DNA of 64,000 bases from Holophaga sp. (GCA_016715205.1 JADKBC010000048.1:124001-188000); one strand, 5' to 3'. Counted from the stretch's first letter, positions 9,180 to 17,509 are shown. Notes: a model not told the origin generated them from the sequence alone. Made by a program: numbers and translations.

Positions 9180-10184
9180 ATGGCGAAACTCAGCGGAACC
9201 CAGAAGGCCGCGGTGCTCATGGTCGCCCTCGGCGACGATGTGGCGGCCAATATCTTCAAATACCTGGAAGAGGATGAAATCCAGTCAGTCTCCAAGGAAA
9301 TCGCCCTCACCAAGCACGTGCAGCCCGACACCATGGACGAGGTGATGGAAGAGTTCCACACCATGTCCCTGGCCAAGTCCTACATTTCCCAAGGCGGTAT
9401 CGAGTACGCCAAGAAACTGCTGATCAAGTCCGTGGGCCCCGAAGCCGCCCGGAAGATCATCGATCGGCTCACCAAGGCGCTGGAATCCTCCGCGGGTTTC
9501 TCCAGCATCGAGCGGGCCAACCCCCAGCAGCTGTCCAAGTTCATCCAGAACGAACATCCCCAGACCATCGCCCTGATCCTGGCCCACCTCAACGCCACCC
9601 AGGCCGGGGAACTGATCGCCAGTCTGCCGGAAACCCTGCGTGCCGACGTGGCCATGCGCATGGCCAACCTCCAGGAAATCAGCCCCGAAGTGGTGCGGCG
9701 CATCAGTTTGATCCTGGAACAGAAACTGGAATCCCTGGGTTCCTTTGCTACCGAGGCGTACGGCGGCGTTCGCGCCGTGGCCGAACTCTTCAACCGCATG
9801 GATCGATCCTCGGGTCGCGTGGTGCTGGAGAAGATCGAGAACGAGAATCCCCAGTTGGCCGCCAGCATCCGCGATTTGATGTTCGTCTTCGACGACATTC
9901 TGCTCATCGATGACACCGGCATCGCCGAGATTCTCAAACGGGCCGACAAGAAAACCCTCACCATCGCGCTCAAAGGCACCAGTGAAGAGCTGCGAAATCA
10001 GTTCTTCCGCAACATGTCCGCCCGCGGCGTGGAAATGATGAAGGAAGAAATGGAGTTCATGGGGCCCATCAAGATCAAGGAAGTTGAAAAATCCCAGCAC
10101 GAGGTGGTGGAAATTGTGCGCCAGCTCGAAGAGGAAGGCGTCATCAGCATCGGTGGCGGCGGAGGCGAAGACTATGTCTCCTGA
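9180..10184 (+). CDS. fliG: Flagellar motor switch protein FliG
   Basis: A C-ring torque protein of 334 residues. N-domain KAAVLMVALGDDVAANIFKY contacts FliF; the middle-domain EHPQTIALILAHL motif is near residue 125; the C-terminal torque helix region LIDDTGIAEILKRADKKTL begins near 241, with the charged residues expected to face the stator. The stop overlaps the fliH start by about 11 bp, so the two are probably coupled. Confidence 0.97.
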   Translation: MAKLSGTQKAAVLMVALGDDVAANIFKYLEEDEIQSVSKEIALTKHVQPDTMDEVMEEFHTMSLAKSYISQGGIEYAKKLLIKSVGPEAARKIIDRLTKALESSAGFSSIERANPQQLSKFIQNEHPQTIALILAHLNATQAGELIASLPETLRADVAMRMANLQEISPEVVRRISLILEQKLESLGSFATEAYGGVRAVAELFNRMDRSSGRVVLEKIENENPQLAASIRDLMFVFDDILLIDDTGIAEILKRADKKTLTIALKGTSEELRNQFFRNMSARGVEMMKEEMEFMGPIKIKEVEKSQHEVVEIVRQLEEEGVISIGGGGGEDYVS

Positions 10185-10929
10185 TCCAGAGCGGATCATC
10201 CGCGCGGGGCTGGCTGATCAGCGCCAGGTGGAGGCGTTCCCTTACTTTGCCGCCACCTACACCATTCCGGTACCCAGCGGCGACGAGGACGCCGAGGATG
10301 AAACCCCCATTGGGGCAGACCTCAGCAGCCCAGCCGAGGACGCCCAGCGCTTGGCCTCCGTGGACCAGATCATCCACGAGAAGCTGCAGATGGCCGAGGA
10401 ACAGGGCCACGAGATCGCCCGCCACGCCTATGAAGAGGGGTTTGCTTCAGGGGAGGTGGAAGGCCGCAGTTTTGGGGAAAGCCAATTCCTGGTCTATATC
10501 ACCCGGCTGGAAAGCCACCTGGAGGAACTCTCCCGGATGGGCGCCCTGCTTGGCCAAGCTTCCAAGGATGAAGTCATCGCCCTGGCACTGGTCATCGGCG
10601 AATACCTCGCGGGCCAACAACTGCAACAGGCCTCCGAAACCATCCGGCCGCTCCTGGAATCCGTGCTGGAAAGCCACCCCTTCCCCACCCCGGAGACCGG
10701 CAGCAAAGATACGGCAGCCCTCGAGATATTCCTCAGCCCACGGGATCTGGATCAGCTCCGGGCCAACAAGCGGGAATACCCCGGCATTCGGCTCCTGGAT
10801 GACGAAAAACTGAGCCGGGGCAGCCTCCGCGTGGTCTCGCCAGAAGGCGTCCTGGAAGCCACCCTGGAACGCCGCCGCGAGCGGTTGATGGAAGTTCTGC
10901 ACCGCTTCCGCTCGGAGGAGGCAACCTGA
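10174..10929 (+). CDS. fliH: Flagellar export ATPase regulator FliH
   Basis: 251 residues from ATG 10174, inside the end of fliG. FliH binds FliI and docks the export ATPase at the C-ring. The central region (about residues 65-105) is Glu/Ala rich and carries small-residue repeats of the AxxxG type (HEIARHAYEEGFASGEVEG), which is typical of FliH. The C-terminal part, with DEVIALALVIGEYLAGQQL and LEATLERRRERLMEVL, fits the FliI-binding domain. The identity rests mainly on position between fliG and fliI and on these patterns. The stop shares one base with the fliI start. Confidence 0.88.
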   Translation: MSPDPERIIRAGLADQRQVEAFPYFAATYTIPVPSGDEDAEDETPIGADLSSPAEDAQRLASVDQIIHEKLQMAEEQGHEIARHAYEEGFASGEVEGRSFGESQFLVYITRLESHLEELSRMGALLGQASKDEVIALALVIGEYLAGQQLQQASETIRPLLESVLESHPFPTPETGSKDTAALEIFLSPRDLDQLRANKREYPGIRLLDDEKLSRGSLRVVSPEGVLEATLERRRERLMEVLHRFRSEEAT

Positions 10930-12266
10930 TGGATCTGGCCGCACTGGGGCAGCAGATCCGCAAACTGCCACCCGGGGATATCATGGGCCGTGTTTCCAAG
11001 GTGGTGGGCCTTGTGGTGGAATCGCGCGGGCCGGAGGGCAGCGTCGGCGAGCAGATGCTCATCCACCTGGGCAATGGCAATCGGATCACGGCCGAAGTGG
11101 TCGGGTTCAACGGCGAACAGGTCCTGCTCATGCCTGTGGAGAACATCGAAGGCATCCGGCCAGGCCTCTTGGTGGAAGCCACCGGCCACCAACCCCAAAT
11201 TCCCGTTTCAGAATCTCTGTTGGGCCGAGTGATCGATCCCCTAGGCCGGCCCCTGGACGGCGGTCCACCCATTGAACCGGAGGCCTATCTTCCCATCCAC
11301 TCCCAACCGCCCAATCCAATGCAACGGCGGCGGATCAACGAAGTGCTCTCCACCGGTGTGCGTTCCATCGACGGCATGTTGACCCTGGGCAAGGGCCAAC
11401 GCATCGGCATCTTTTCGGGCTCCGGAGTTGGCAAATCCACCTTGATGGGCATGGTGGCCCGCAATACGTCCGCCCAGGTGAATGTGATCGCCCTGGTGGG
11501 TGAGCGGGGCCGCGAACTGCGGGAATTCATTGAAAATGATCTGGGCGAAGAAGGCCTCAAACGCAGTGTGGTGGTGGTGGCTACGTCGGATCAAACGCCC
11601 CTGCTGCGCATCCGTTGTGCCCTGGCGGGTACCGCGGTGGCCGAGTACTTCATGCGACGCGGCAAGGATGTCCTGATGATGATGGACAGCGTGACGCGCT
11701 TTGCCATGGCCCAGCGGGAAGTGGGCCTCTCCGCCGGGGAACCACCCAGTTCCCGGGGCTACACGCCCAGCGTTTTTGCGCTGTTGCCCCGGCTGATGGA
11801 ACGGGCTGGCACCTTTGAAAACATGGGTTCCATCACCGGCCTCTACACCGTGCTGGTGGAAGGTGACGACATGAACGAGCCCATCGCCGATGCGGTGCGC
11901 GGCATCCTGGATGGCCATGTGGTGCTTTCGCGGCGTCTCGCCACCAAGAACCACTACCCTTCGGTGGATGTGCTGGGCAGCATTTCCCGACTCTTTTCTG
12001 CCCTTGCCATTCCCGAACAAAAGCAGCTTGTCTCCAAGATTCGCGACCTTATGGCCACCTACAACGATGCGGAAGACCTCATCCAGATCGGTGCCTACGT
12101 GCGTGGTTCCAGCCCCAACATCGATCAGGCGATCCATTTCCAGCCCGCCATCCAGGCATTCCTGCGCCAGGCCGTGGCCGAAGAATCGGATTACCGCCAG
12201 ACCTTGATGGCCATGGGCGCCATTTTCGGGGTGGACCTCACGCCCTTTTTGAAGGCTGAGGCCTAG
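10929..12266 (+). CDS. fliI: Flagellum-specific export ATPase FliI
   Basis: A 445-residue F1-beta-like ATPase that energises unloading of export substrates. Walker A GSGVGKST lies near residue 164, GERGRELREF shortly after, Walker B DVLMMMDSVTRFA near 245, and PSSRGYTPSVFALLPRLMER near 276 is the family signature. It follows fliH with a one-base overlap and is followed by fliJ after 2 bp. Confidence 0.97.
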   Translation: MDLAALGQQIRKLPPGDIMGRVSKVVGLVVESRGPEGSVGEQMLIHLGNGNRITAEVVGFNGEQVLLMPVENIEGIRPGLLVEATGHQPQIPVSESLLGRVIDPLGRPLDGGPPIEPEAYLPIHSQPPNPMQRRRINEVLSTGVRSIDGMLTLGKGQRIGIFSGSGVGKSTLMGMVARNTSAQVNVIALVGERGRELREFIENDLGEEGLKRSVVVVATSDQTPLLRIRCALAGTAVAEYFMRRGKDVLMMMDSVTRFAMAQREVGLSAGEPPSSRGYTPSVFALLPRLMERAGTFENMGSITGLYTVLVEGDDMNEPIADAVRGILDGHVVLSRRLATKNHYPSVDVLGSISRLFSALAIPEQKQLVSKIRDLMATYNDAEDLIQIGAYVRGSSPNIDQAIHFQPAIQAFLRQAVAEESDYRQTLMAMGAIFGVDLTPFLKAEA

Positions 12267-12268
12267 CC

Positions 12269-12742
12269 ATGGCCAAGCGCTTCAGCTTCCGCCTCGAACC
12301 GCTCCTCAAGCTGCGGAAAAGCCTGGAGCAGGATGCCCAGCGGCAGCTCGCGCTGAAGATTGGCGCACGCAACGACGTTGAATTGCGCCTCAAAGCCCTG
12401 CAGGAAGAACACACCCAGGCCCTGGAGAGCCGCCGCACGGGCCCCGGGCAGGAAATTGATCTGACCTTCTGGGCCGACCTTGAGCGGTACCTGATGTTCA
12501 TGGAAAAGCGCATCGTCCACACTCGGCTGGATCTCGAAACCGCAGAGCGGGAGGTGGTTCAGGCTCGGCTGGCCCTGAATCGTGCCCACCAGGACCACCT
12601 GATGCTGTTGCGACTCAAGGAGCGCCGCCAGGACCAGCACGCGCTTGAAATTCTTCATGAAGAAATCCGGGACGCCGACGAAACTGCCGTCCTCCGCCAT
12701 CGATTTGGCGGCGCCCAGCCCAGCCCATCCCCTGCTCCATGA
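12269..12742 (+). CDS. fliJ: Flagellar export protein FliJ
   Basis: A 157-residue coiled-coil protein beginning MAKRFSFRLEPLLKLRKSLE, the typical FliJ N-terminus, then continuous heptad-like charged helix to about residue 140. FliJ acts like a rotor stalk in the FliI hexamer and escorts export chaperones. It is placed directly after fliI. The stop overlaps an upstream in-frame ATG of the next gene. Confidence 0.9.
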   Translation: MAKRFSFRLEPLLKLRKSLEQDAQRQLALKIGARNDVELRLKALQEEHTQALESRRTGPGQEIDLTFWADLERYLMFMEKRIVHTRLDLETAEREVVQARLALNRAHQDHLMLLRLKERRQDQHALEILHEEIRDADETAVLRHRFGGAQPSPSPAP

Positions 12743-12750
12743 GGTACGCC

Positions 12751-13284
12751 ATGAACTCTCGCACTTGGCTCTGGATTCTCGTTCCCCTCGCCTTATCGGC
12801 AGGCGTGCTTTGGCTTTCCGCCCAGGAACCCAAACCAGCGCCCCAGGGCATCAAGATCACTGAACTCTCTGAAAAGGTGCAGGCGCGGGAAAAGGCGGCC
12901 CTGCAAAAGGAGCAGGAACTCCTGCAACTGGAGCAGCGCTTGGCCACCCTCCAAGGCACCCTGGACCGGGACCGAACCGAACTACAGACCCGGGAAAAAA
13001 CCTTGCAGGATGCCGTGGCCAAATTTGAATCCGATCGCACCCGTCCGACCCTGGATCCCCAACTCACCCGTACCTACGAAGCCATGGACCCGGTGCCAGG
13101 CTCCCGAGCCCTCAAGGAATTGGCCCAGCGCAACCAGGATGTGGCCGTAAGCCTGCTGGCCAGCATGCAACCCAAGAAGGCGGCCAAGCTCATGGACCAG
13201 TTGGCGAACCTGGATGCCGTCCTGGCGGGAAAACTTTCAGAGCGCGTGGGGCTCACCAAGCCCAAGGGCGCCCCCGCCGCCTGA
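12751..13284 (+). CDS. MotE-like periplasmic flagellar chaperone
   Basis: 177 residues from ATG 12751, preferred over ATG 12739 because GAGGT lies 5 bp upstream of it. It has an N-terminal membrane anchor or signal (WLWILVPLALSAGVLWLSA), then a coiled coil from about residue 30 to 95, and a C-terminal helical motif SMQPKKAAKLMDQLANLDAVLAGKLSERV of the MgtE-N/MotE type. In other bacteria this protein sits between fliJ and fliK and assists stator assembly. Here the expected fliK is 9.4 kb further on. The family call is from motif and context. Confidence 0.72.
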   Translation: MNSRTWLWILVPLALSAGVLWLSAQEPKPAPQGIKITELSEKVQAREKAALQKEQELLQLEQRLATLQGTLDRDRTELQTREKTLQDAVAKFESDRTRPTLDPQLTRTYEAMDPVPGSRALKELAQRNQDVAVSLLASMQPKKAAKLMDQLANLDAVLAGKLSERVGLTKPKGAPAA

Positions 13285-13298
13285 TCTTTTTTTCTCCT

Positions 13299-13348
13299 TC
13301 ATCCATTCTCGGGTTTCTAGCGTTTAGCTCCTTGACCCGTTCCGGGTC
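13299..13348 (+). promoter_or_regulatory. Putative ECF promoter and 5'-UTR hairpin, copy 1
   Basis: TCATCC (13299-13304), 16 bases, then CGTTTAGCT (13321-13329), followed by a hairpin GACCCG-TTC-CGGGTC (13334-13348). The same arrangement with the same 16-base spacer and a hairpin at nearly the same distance occurs before the fasciclin gene (14739-14788). The CGTTT box lies 46 bp before the ATG here and 48 bp there. TCATCC resembles the TGATCC -35 box reported for RpoE/ChrR-type sigma factors. Control by the local ECF sigma is inference. Confidence 0.5.
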
Positions 13349-13366
13349 CTTTCCGGGAGCTTGGCT

Positions 13367-14002
13367 ATGGATGTTTTTCGCTGGATGCTGTGGGCCAGCC
13401 TTCTGGCAACGCCTGGGTTTGCCCAGGCCCCAGATCAGCGGTGGTCCTTTCGCGTTTTCCTGGACGAAAAGCCCATCGGAAGCCATGTCTTCACCTTGCG
13501 GGACCTTGGTGCGGTTCGTGAATTGAAGAGTCAGGCCAATTTTGCGGTGAAGTTCCTGATGCTGACGGCCTACCGCTACGAACACACCGCCATCGAGCAG
13601 TGGCGTGGCGGCTGCCTCGTGTCTATGGATGCAAGCACCGATGACGATGGGACCAAGCTCGCGGTGAGCACCCAGCAGGAGGGTTCCAACCTGATGGTGG
13701 TTGCCAATGGCATCCGCACACCCCTGTCGGGCTGTGTCAAAAGTTTCGCGTATTGGAATCCTGAAATCCTTGGGGCCGATCGCCTATTGAACGCCCAGAC
13801 CGGCCAATGGGAGGCCGTAATCATTGAAGCTCAGGGGCGAGATACCTTTCCCAATGCCCAAGGTCAGAGGGTTTCCGCCAAGCGCTATCGAATCGTGGGC
13901 CCGAAACAGCCCATTGTGCTCTGGTACGACGACGCCAACCGATGGATCGGCCTGGAATCCAATGTGGGCAAAGGGCGAAAACTCACCTACCGATTGCAAT
14001 GA
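13367..14002 (+). CDS. DUF6134-like secreted protein
   Basis: 211 residues from ATG 13367 (GGGAGC ribosome site 7 bp upstream). A signal peptide ends near TPGFAQA. The mature part shows the pattern I associate with DUF6134: RVFLDEKPIGSHVFTL near the start, a middle YRYEHTAIEQWRGGCL, and a C-terminal YRIVGPKQPIVLWYDDANRWIGLES resembling a beta-rich envelope protein. Function is unknown. In other genomes such genes accompany lipocalin, DUF1365 and CFA-like genes, as here. The lipocalin gene follows 11 bp later, so the two are probably one transcript. Confidence 0.72.
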   Translation: MDVFRWMLWASLLATPGFAQAPDQRWSFRVFLDEKPIGSHVFTLRDLGAVRELKSQANFAVKFLMLTAYRYEHTAIEQWRGGCLVSMDASTDDDGTKLAVSTQQEGSNLMVVANGIRTPLSGCVKSFAYWNPEILGADRLLNAQTGQWEAVIIEAQGRDTFPNAQGQRVSAKRYRIVGPKQPIVLWYDDANRWIGLESNVGKGRKLTYRLQ

Positions 14003-14013
14003 AGGGAACCCGC

Positions 14014-14556
14014 ATGATGCGCCCACGCCATCCCTGGCTCACCGCCTGCCTTTCACTCTCCTCTTTGCTACTGCTAGGCTGCCAAAGCCCTGCCCCGCAT
14101 CCACCCATTGCACTCGCACCAAGGGTGGAAATCCCGCGAATGATGGGGGATTGGTATGTCATCGCCAACATCCCCACCTTTATCGAAAAGGGCGCCCACA
14201 ACGCGATGGAATCCTATCGCCAGGATCAGGATGGAACCATCGCCACCACGTTCACGTTCCGAGCCAATGGATTTGACGGTGAACGAAAAACCTATCATCC
14301 GCGAGGCTTCGTAAAAGACGCCACCGGAGCTGTTTGGGGCATGCGGTTTGTCTGGCCCTTCAAGGCTGACTATCGAATTGTGCACGTGGCAGAGGATTAC
14401 GGTCAGATCGTCATTGGCCGCCAAGCCCGTGATTACGTCTGGATCATGGCCCGCACCCCAACCATTCCCGAGGCGGACTATCAGCGACTGGTGACCCTCA
14501 TCGGCACCCAAGGCTACGACATCCGCAAGATCGAGCGCGTGCCGCAGCGTTGGTAG
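14014..14556 (+). CDS. Lipocalin-family outer-membrane lipoprotein (Blc-like), copy 1
   Basis: 180 residues. The start at 14014 is set by AAGGGA 7 bp upstream. A lipobox LLLLGC ends the signal at about residue 23, so the protein should be lipid-anchored. The lipocalin strand-A motif GDWYVIANIPTFIEKGAHNA follows, and the RTPTIPEADYQRLVTLI segment is the C-terminal signature of bacterial lipocalins. These bind fatty acids or lysophospholipids at the envelope. Location in the lipid/ECF block agrees with a role in lipid repair. A second, distinct lipocalin is at 32388-32936. Confidence 0.88.
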   Translation: MMRPRHPWLTACLSLSSLLLLGCQSPAPHPPIALAPRVEIPRMMGDWYVIANIPTFIEKGAHNAMESYRQDQDGTIATTFTFRANGFDGERKTYHPRGFVKDATGAVWGMRFVWPFKADYRIVHVAEDYGQIVIGRQARDYVWIMARTPTIPEADYQRLVTLIGTQGYDIRKIERVPQRW

Positions 14557-14595
14557 GTGCAGAAGAAGTGGCGCTCTGCTTCTATCAGGGTTTGA

Positions 14596-14673
14596 GGATT
14601 GGCCACAAGGGACGAAAAAACACAAAGAACAAAGGTTCTTAATTGTGTTCTTTGCGTTCCTTGTGGCCAATCC
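14596..14673. repeat. 78-bp imperfect palindrome with perfect 15-bp outer arms
   Basis: GGATTGGCCACAAGG (14596-14610) is the exact inverse complement of 14659-14673, and the inner arms (AACACAAAGAAC versus GTGTTCTTTGCGT) continue imperfectly to a short loop. Fainter inverted arms, GTGCAGAAG near 14557 and CTTCTGCCAC near 14685, extend it to about 140 bp. There is no reading frame and no terminator T tract. It resembles a MITE or intergenic hairpin repeat. It fills most of the 252-bp gap between the lipocalin and fasciclin genes. Confidence 0.75.
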
Positions 14674-14738
14674 ATGGGTTGGGCTTCTGCCACGACCACG
14701 TTTCCAGATGGCAGTTCTCCAAATTATTTTCATCCGCG

Positions 14739-14788
14739 TCATCCATTTCCCAACTTCCTCCGTTTGGCTTTGTGACCCCGATCCGGGG
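14739..14788 (+). promoter_or_regulatory. Putative ECF promoter and 5'-UTR hairpin, copy 2
   Basis: TCATCC (14739-14744), a 16-base spacer, CGTTTGGCT (14761-14769) and the hairpin CCCCG-ATC-CGGGG (14776-14788), laid out as at 13299-13348. It lies 48 bp (CGTTT to ATG) before the fasciclin gene. Conservation of two boxes, spacing and hairpin at two unrelated genes supports a shared regulator. The ECF sigma encoded just downstream is the obvious candidate but is unproven. Confidence 0.5.
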
Positions 14789-14808
14789 ATCCACCAAGGA
14801 GCCACACC

Positions 14809-15297
14809 ATGAAGAGCATTAGTCTTGCGTTGATTCTTTCTGTTCCTGCCGTGATGTCCTTTGCGGCCGATCCTGCCCAGCCCACCCATCGCAGCAAGGT
14901 GGATATTGTGGACACCGCCGTCGGTGCGGGTTCTTTCAAAACCCTTGCGGCTGCCTTGCAAGCTGCAGGGCTGCTGGAAACCCTGAAAGGACCTGGTCCG
15001 TTCACCGTCTTCGCCCCCACCGATGAAGCCTTCGCCAAGCTTCCTCCGGGCACGGTTGAAGCTCTTCTCAAGGACATCCCCAAACTGAAAGCCATCCTCA
15101 CTTACCATGTGGTGGCTGGGCAGGTCGAAGCCAAGGATGTGGTCAAACTCACCAAGGCCACCACGGTGAATGGCCAGGATGTGGCCATCGGTACCAGTGG
15201 CGGCGTCACCATCAACAACGCGAAGGTCACCAAAGCCGATATTCAAGCCAAGAATGGTGTCATTCACGTGATCGACACCGTCCTGCTGCCCCAGTAA
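14809..15297 (+). CDS. Secreted fasciclin (FAS1) domain protein
   Basis: 162 residues with a signal peptide ending near SFAADPA and a single FAS1 domain. H1 motif GPFTVFAPTDEAFAKLP is near residues 63-80, LTYHVVAGQ follows near 98, and IHVIDTVLLP closes the protein. FAS1 domains mediate adhesion or ligand binding outside the cytoplasm, and single-domain forms are often found beside ECF-ChrR systems in stress regulons. AAGGAG precedes the ATG. A GC-rich hairpin follows the gene. Confidence 0.93.
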   Translation: MKSISLALILSVPAVMSFAADPAQPTHRSKVDIVDTAVGAGSFKTLAAALQAAGLLETLKGPGPFTVFAPTDEAFAKLPPGTVEALLKDIPKLKAILTYHVVAGQVEAKDVVKLTKATTVNGQDVAIGTSGGVTINNAKVTKADIQAKNGVIHVIDTVLLPQ

Positions 15298-15312
15298 TGG
15301 CAAAGGATCACG

Positions 15313-15337
15313 GCCTGCCGGATGATCTCCGGCAGGC
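15313..15337 (+). terminator. Strong hairpin after the fasciclin gene
   Basis: GCCTGCCGGA (15313-15322) pairs perfectly with TCCGGCAGGC (15328-15337) around the loop TGATC. There is no T tract, so it may be a Rho-assisted stop or an mRNA stabiliser. It separates fasciclin from the sigma gene. Confidence 0.5.
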
Positions 15338-15391
15338 TGCGGTTGGAAATGGTAAGCTCGGGCGAATAACCCTCCCCCCGGAGCCATTTCC

Positions 15392-15985
15392 ATGGCCGAT
15401 CACCTCCAGACAGCACCGCCTGCGGGATGCCTGGATGCCTGCACCGCGAGTGATCTCCTGCTTGCCATTGCACGCCAGGATGAGGCCGCCCTTGAACTCC
15501 TTTTTCAAAGATTTGGCGGTCGGGTTTTAGCCTATGTCCGCACCCTGGGTGGTTGGAATTTCCCCGCGGAAGATGCTGTTCAGGAAGTTTTTCTAACCCT
15601 CTGGCAAAAAGCCTCCCTTTTCAGCCCAGGCTCCGGTTCTGCAGAAGCCTGGATCTTCACGATTACCCGCCACAAGGTGTTTGATCTCCTTCGCTCCCAA
15701 CGCAGTAACAAAGAAGATGTGGATCCAGAGTTGGAACGGCACCCCGTACAAGGCACTGAAACTCAGTTACAAACCGAAGATGCCATGAGTCTTCAGAAAG
15801 CACTTTCCATGCTCCCCGCTGAGCAACGAACACCGATCAAGCTTGCCTATATGGGCGGCCTGACCTATGAAGAAGCCGCTCAGCATCTTGGCCTTCCCTT
15901 GGGCACCTTGAAATCTCGAATACGTAGCGGGCTGAGTGCGCTGAAAACGCTGCTTGCGTTTCCAACGCCGGGAGGTCTCCCATGA
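15392..15985 (+). CDS. ECF RNA polymerase sigma factor (RpoE/ChrR-partner type)
   Basis: 197 residues with sigma-70 region 2 (LLFQRFGGRVLAYVRTLGG and EDAVQEVFLTLWQKA, residues about 38-80) and region 4 (PAEQRTPIKLAYMGGLTYEEAAQHLGLPLGTLKSRI, about 135-175). The downstream gene overlaps by 4 bp (ATGA) and encodes a ChrR-type zinc anti-sigma, so this is most likely the group activated by singlet oxygen or related envelope oxidants. The neighbouring lipid genes are its likely regulon. The start at 15392 has GGAG about 9 bp upstream. Confidence 0.92.
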   Translation: MADHLQTAPPAGCLDACTASDLLLAIARQDEAALELLFQRFGGRVLAYVRTLGGWNFPAEDAVQEVFLTLWQKASLFSPGSGSAEAWIFTITRHKVFDLLRSQRSNKEDVDPELERHPVQGTETQLQTEDAMSLQKALSMLPAEQRTPIKLAYMGGLTYEEAAQHLGLPLGTLKSRIRSGLSALKTLLAFPTPGGLP

Positions 15986-16614
15986 ACCCTGCCCATCACC
16001 CCGAAGAAGCGCGATTGATGAGTTATGCCCTCGGGCGTTTGGACCCATCTTTCCGCCTGGTGCTCGAATCCCATCTGGCCTTTTGCGAGGTCTGTCGCGC
16101 TCGCGTTTCGGAATCGGCAGCACAGGTAGTCGACCCTGTGCAGGATGTCCCGCCCCAATCCCTGCCAGAGGGGCTTCTATCCTCCCTCCTTTCAAAGGTT
16201 CGTGCCCTTCCAGCCCCAGCCGCGCCGCATTGTGGGCGGGAAACACTACCCCTGCCTGCTTCAGTCTGGCCCCTGCTGCCCGAGTTGGCATCCCTGCGTT
16301 GGCAAGGCGCCCTGAGTCCAGGTTTCCGCTTCTTGCGCCTGCCTTCCCCCCATTCCAATGCAGAGTTGCTGCTCTTGCATCTCCGCAAAGGGTGCCGCTT
16401 TCCCAAGCACGGGCACCTTGGTGTTGAACAGTCGATGATTCTCTGCGGTGGCCTGCAGGATGAATTTGGCACCCTCGAAGCCGGAGATTACGAAGAATCC
16501 AGCACCGACAAGGTCCATCGTCCCATGGCCTTGCCCGATGAAGATTGCTGGTTGATTTCAAGTGTCGAAGGTGGGGTTCGCTTCAGTGGCTGGCGCAGTT
16601 GGTTCCAGGTTTGA
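15982..16614 (+). CDS. chrR: ChrR-type zinc-binding anti-sigma factor
   Basis: 210 residues. The N-terminal anti-sigma domain has the zinc ligands H6, H31, C35 and C38 (SHLAFCEVC). The C-terminal cupin domain carries FPKHGHLGVEQSMIL with two His and a Glu and a later His in DKVHRP, the ligand pattern known for ChrR. ChrR holds its sigma inactive until singlet oxygen or organic hydroperoxides trigger release. The gene overlaps the sigma gene start-to-stop. Family and partner are well supported; the actual inducer is inference. Confidence 0.9.
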   Translation: MNPAHHPEEARLMSYALGRLDPSFRLVLESHLAFCEVCRARVSESAAQVVDPVQDVPPQSLPEGLLSSLLSKVRALPAPAAPHCGRETLPLPASVWPLLPELASLRWQGALSPGFRFLRLPSPHSNAELLLLHLRKGCRFPKHGHLGVEQSMILCGGLQDEFGTLEAGDYEESSTDKVHRPMALPDEDCWLISSVEGGVRFSGWRSWFQV

Positions 16615-16640
16615 TCCCTTGCTTTCCTTGCAATAACTGG
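16612..16640 (+). promoter_or_regulatory. Possible ECF promoter of the desaturase operon
   Basis: TGATCC (16612-16617), overlapping the chrR stop codon, then 16 bases and TAACTGG (16634-16640), 42 bp before the desaturase ATG. TGATCC is the -35 sequence reported for ECF11/RpoE promoters. The -10 box differs from the two copies upstream of DUF6134 and fasciclin, so this is weaker. Confidence 0.3.
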
Positions 16641-16675
16641 AACCCGACCTACGCTGGGTACATCCAAGGCGAATC

Positions 16676-17509
16676 ATGAGAAATCCCATCAAGCTAACGG
16701 TAGTCTCCGTGTCCTTCCTCTTGTTGCACCTGGCGGCGCTTGCTGTTTTTTGGGTGCCTTTTTCCTGGGGGCTGGTGGCGCTGCTGGCGGTGACATATCT
16801 GGTGCGGATGTTTGCGATTACCGCGGGCTACCATCGGTACTTCAGTCACCGAGCCTTTCGCATGGGTCGTGTTCCCCAGTTCTTACTGGCTTTTTTGGCT
16901 CAGACCTCAGCTCAGAAAGGGGTGTTGTGGTGGGCAGCCCACCACCGTGATCACCACCGCCATTCCGATACACCTAAGGATATTCATAGCCCCATTGCTC
17001 AATCTTTCTGGTGGTCCCACGTGGGCTGGGTGCTGTCGGATGAATTCGATACCTACAATCCCAAGACCATTCCCGACTACGGAAAGTACCCGGAGTTGGT
17101 GTTCCTCAATCGCTACCACTGGATTTGCCCCTGGATCTACGGCGCTGGCATCTTCGGTTTCGGCTTGCTGTCAGGCCTCGGCGGCGGCGCCGCCCTCGCG
17201 TGGGGGTTGGCCCTTAGCACGGTGCTCTTGTTTCACGCCACCTTCAGCATCAATTCCCTGGCCCACCTCTGGGGCTCACGCCGCTTCCGGACGCCCGATC
17301 ACAGTCGGAACAACCCCGTGCTGGCGTTGATCACGCTTGGGGAGGGCTGGCATAACAATCACCATCGGTTCGCGGCCGCTTGCCGTCAGGGCTTCCGCTG
17401 GTGGGAATTGGACATCACCTGGCTCATCCTGCTTGGCTTTCGTGCGCTTCACATTGTGCGGGATATGCGTCCGTGGCCCCGCGACCTCAGAGCCGAGGTG
17501 GGTCGATGA
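16676..17509 (+). CDS. Membrane fatty-acyl-CoA/lipid desaturase (delta-9 type)
   Basis: A 277-residue integral membrane desaturase. Three histidine clusters of the di-iron site are present: HRYFSHRAF near residue 59, HHRDHHRHSD near 95, and EGWHNNHHRF near 223. Hydrophobic segments precede and separate them. It introduces a double bond in acyl chains using O2, which could provide the unsaturated substrate for the methyltransferases encoded downstream. The stop overlaps the next ATG (ATGA), showing an operon. Confidence 0.93.
   Translation: MRNPIKLTVVSVSFLLLHLAALAVFWVPFSWGLVALLAVTYLVRMFAITAGYHRYFSHRAFRMGRVPQFLLAFLAQTSAQKGVLWWAAHHRDHHRHSDTPKDIHSPIAQSFWWSHVGWVLSDEFDTYNPKTIPDYGKYPELVFLNRYHWICPWIYGAGIFGFGLLSGLGGGAALAWGLALSTVLLFHATFSINSLAHLWGSRRFRTPDHSRNNPVLALITLGEGWHNNHHRFAAACRQGFRWWELDITWLILLGFRALHIVRDMRPWPRDLRAEVGR

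Noticed and set aside
12739..12750. ATG 12739 as start of the MotE-like protein
   Set aside because: It overlaps the fliJ stop and has no ribosome site, whereas ATG 12751 has GAGGT at a suitable distance.
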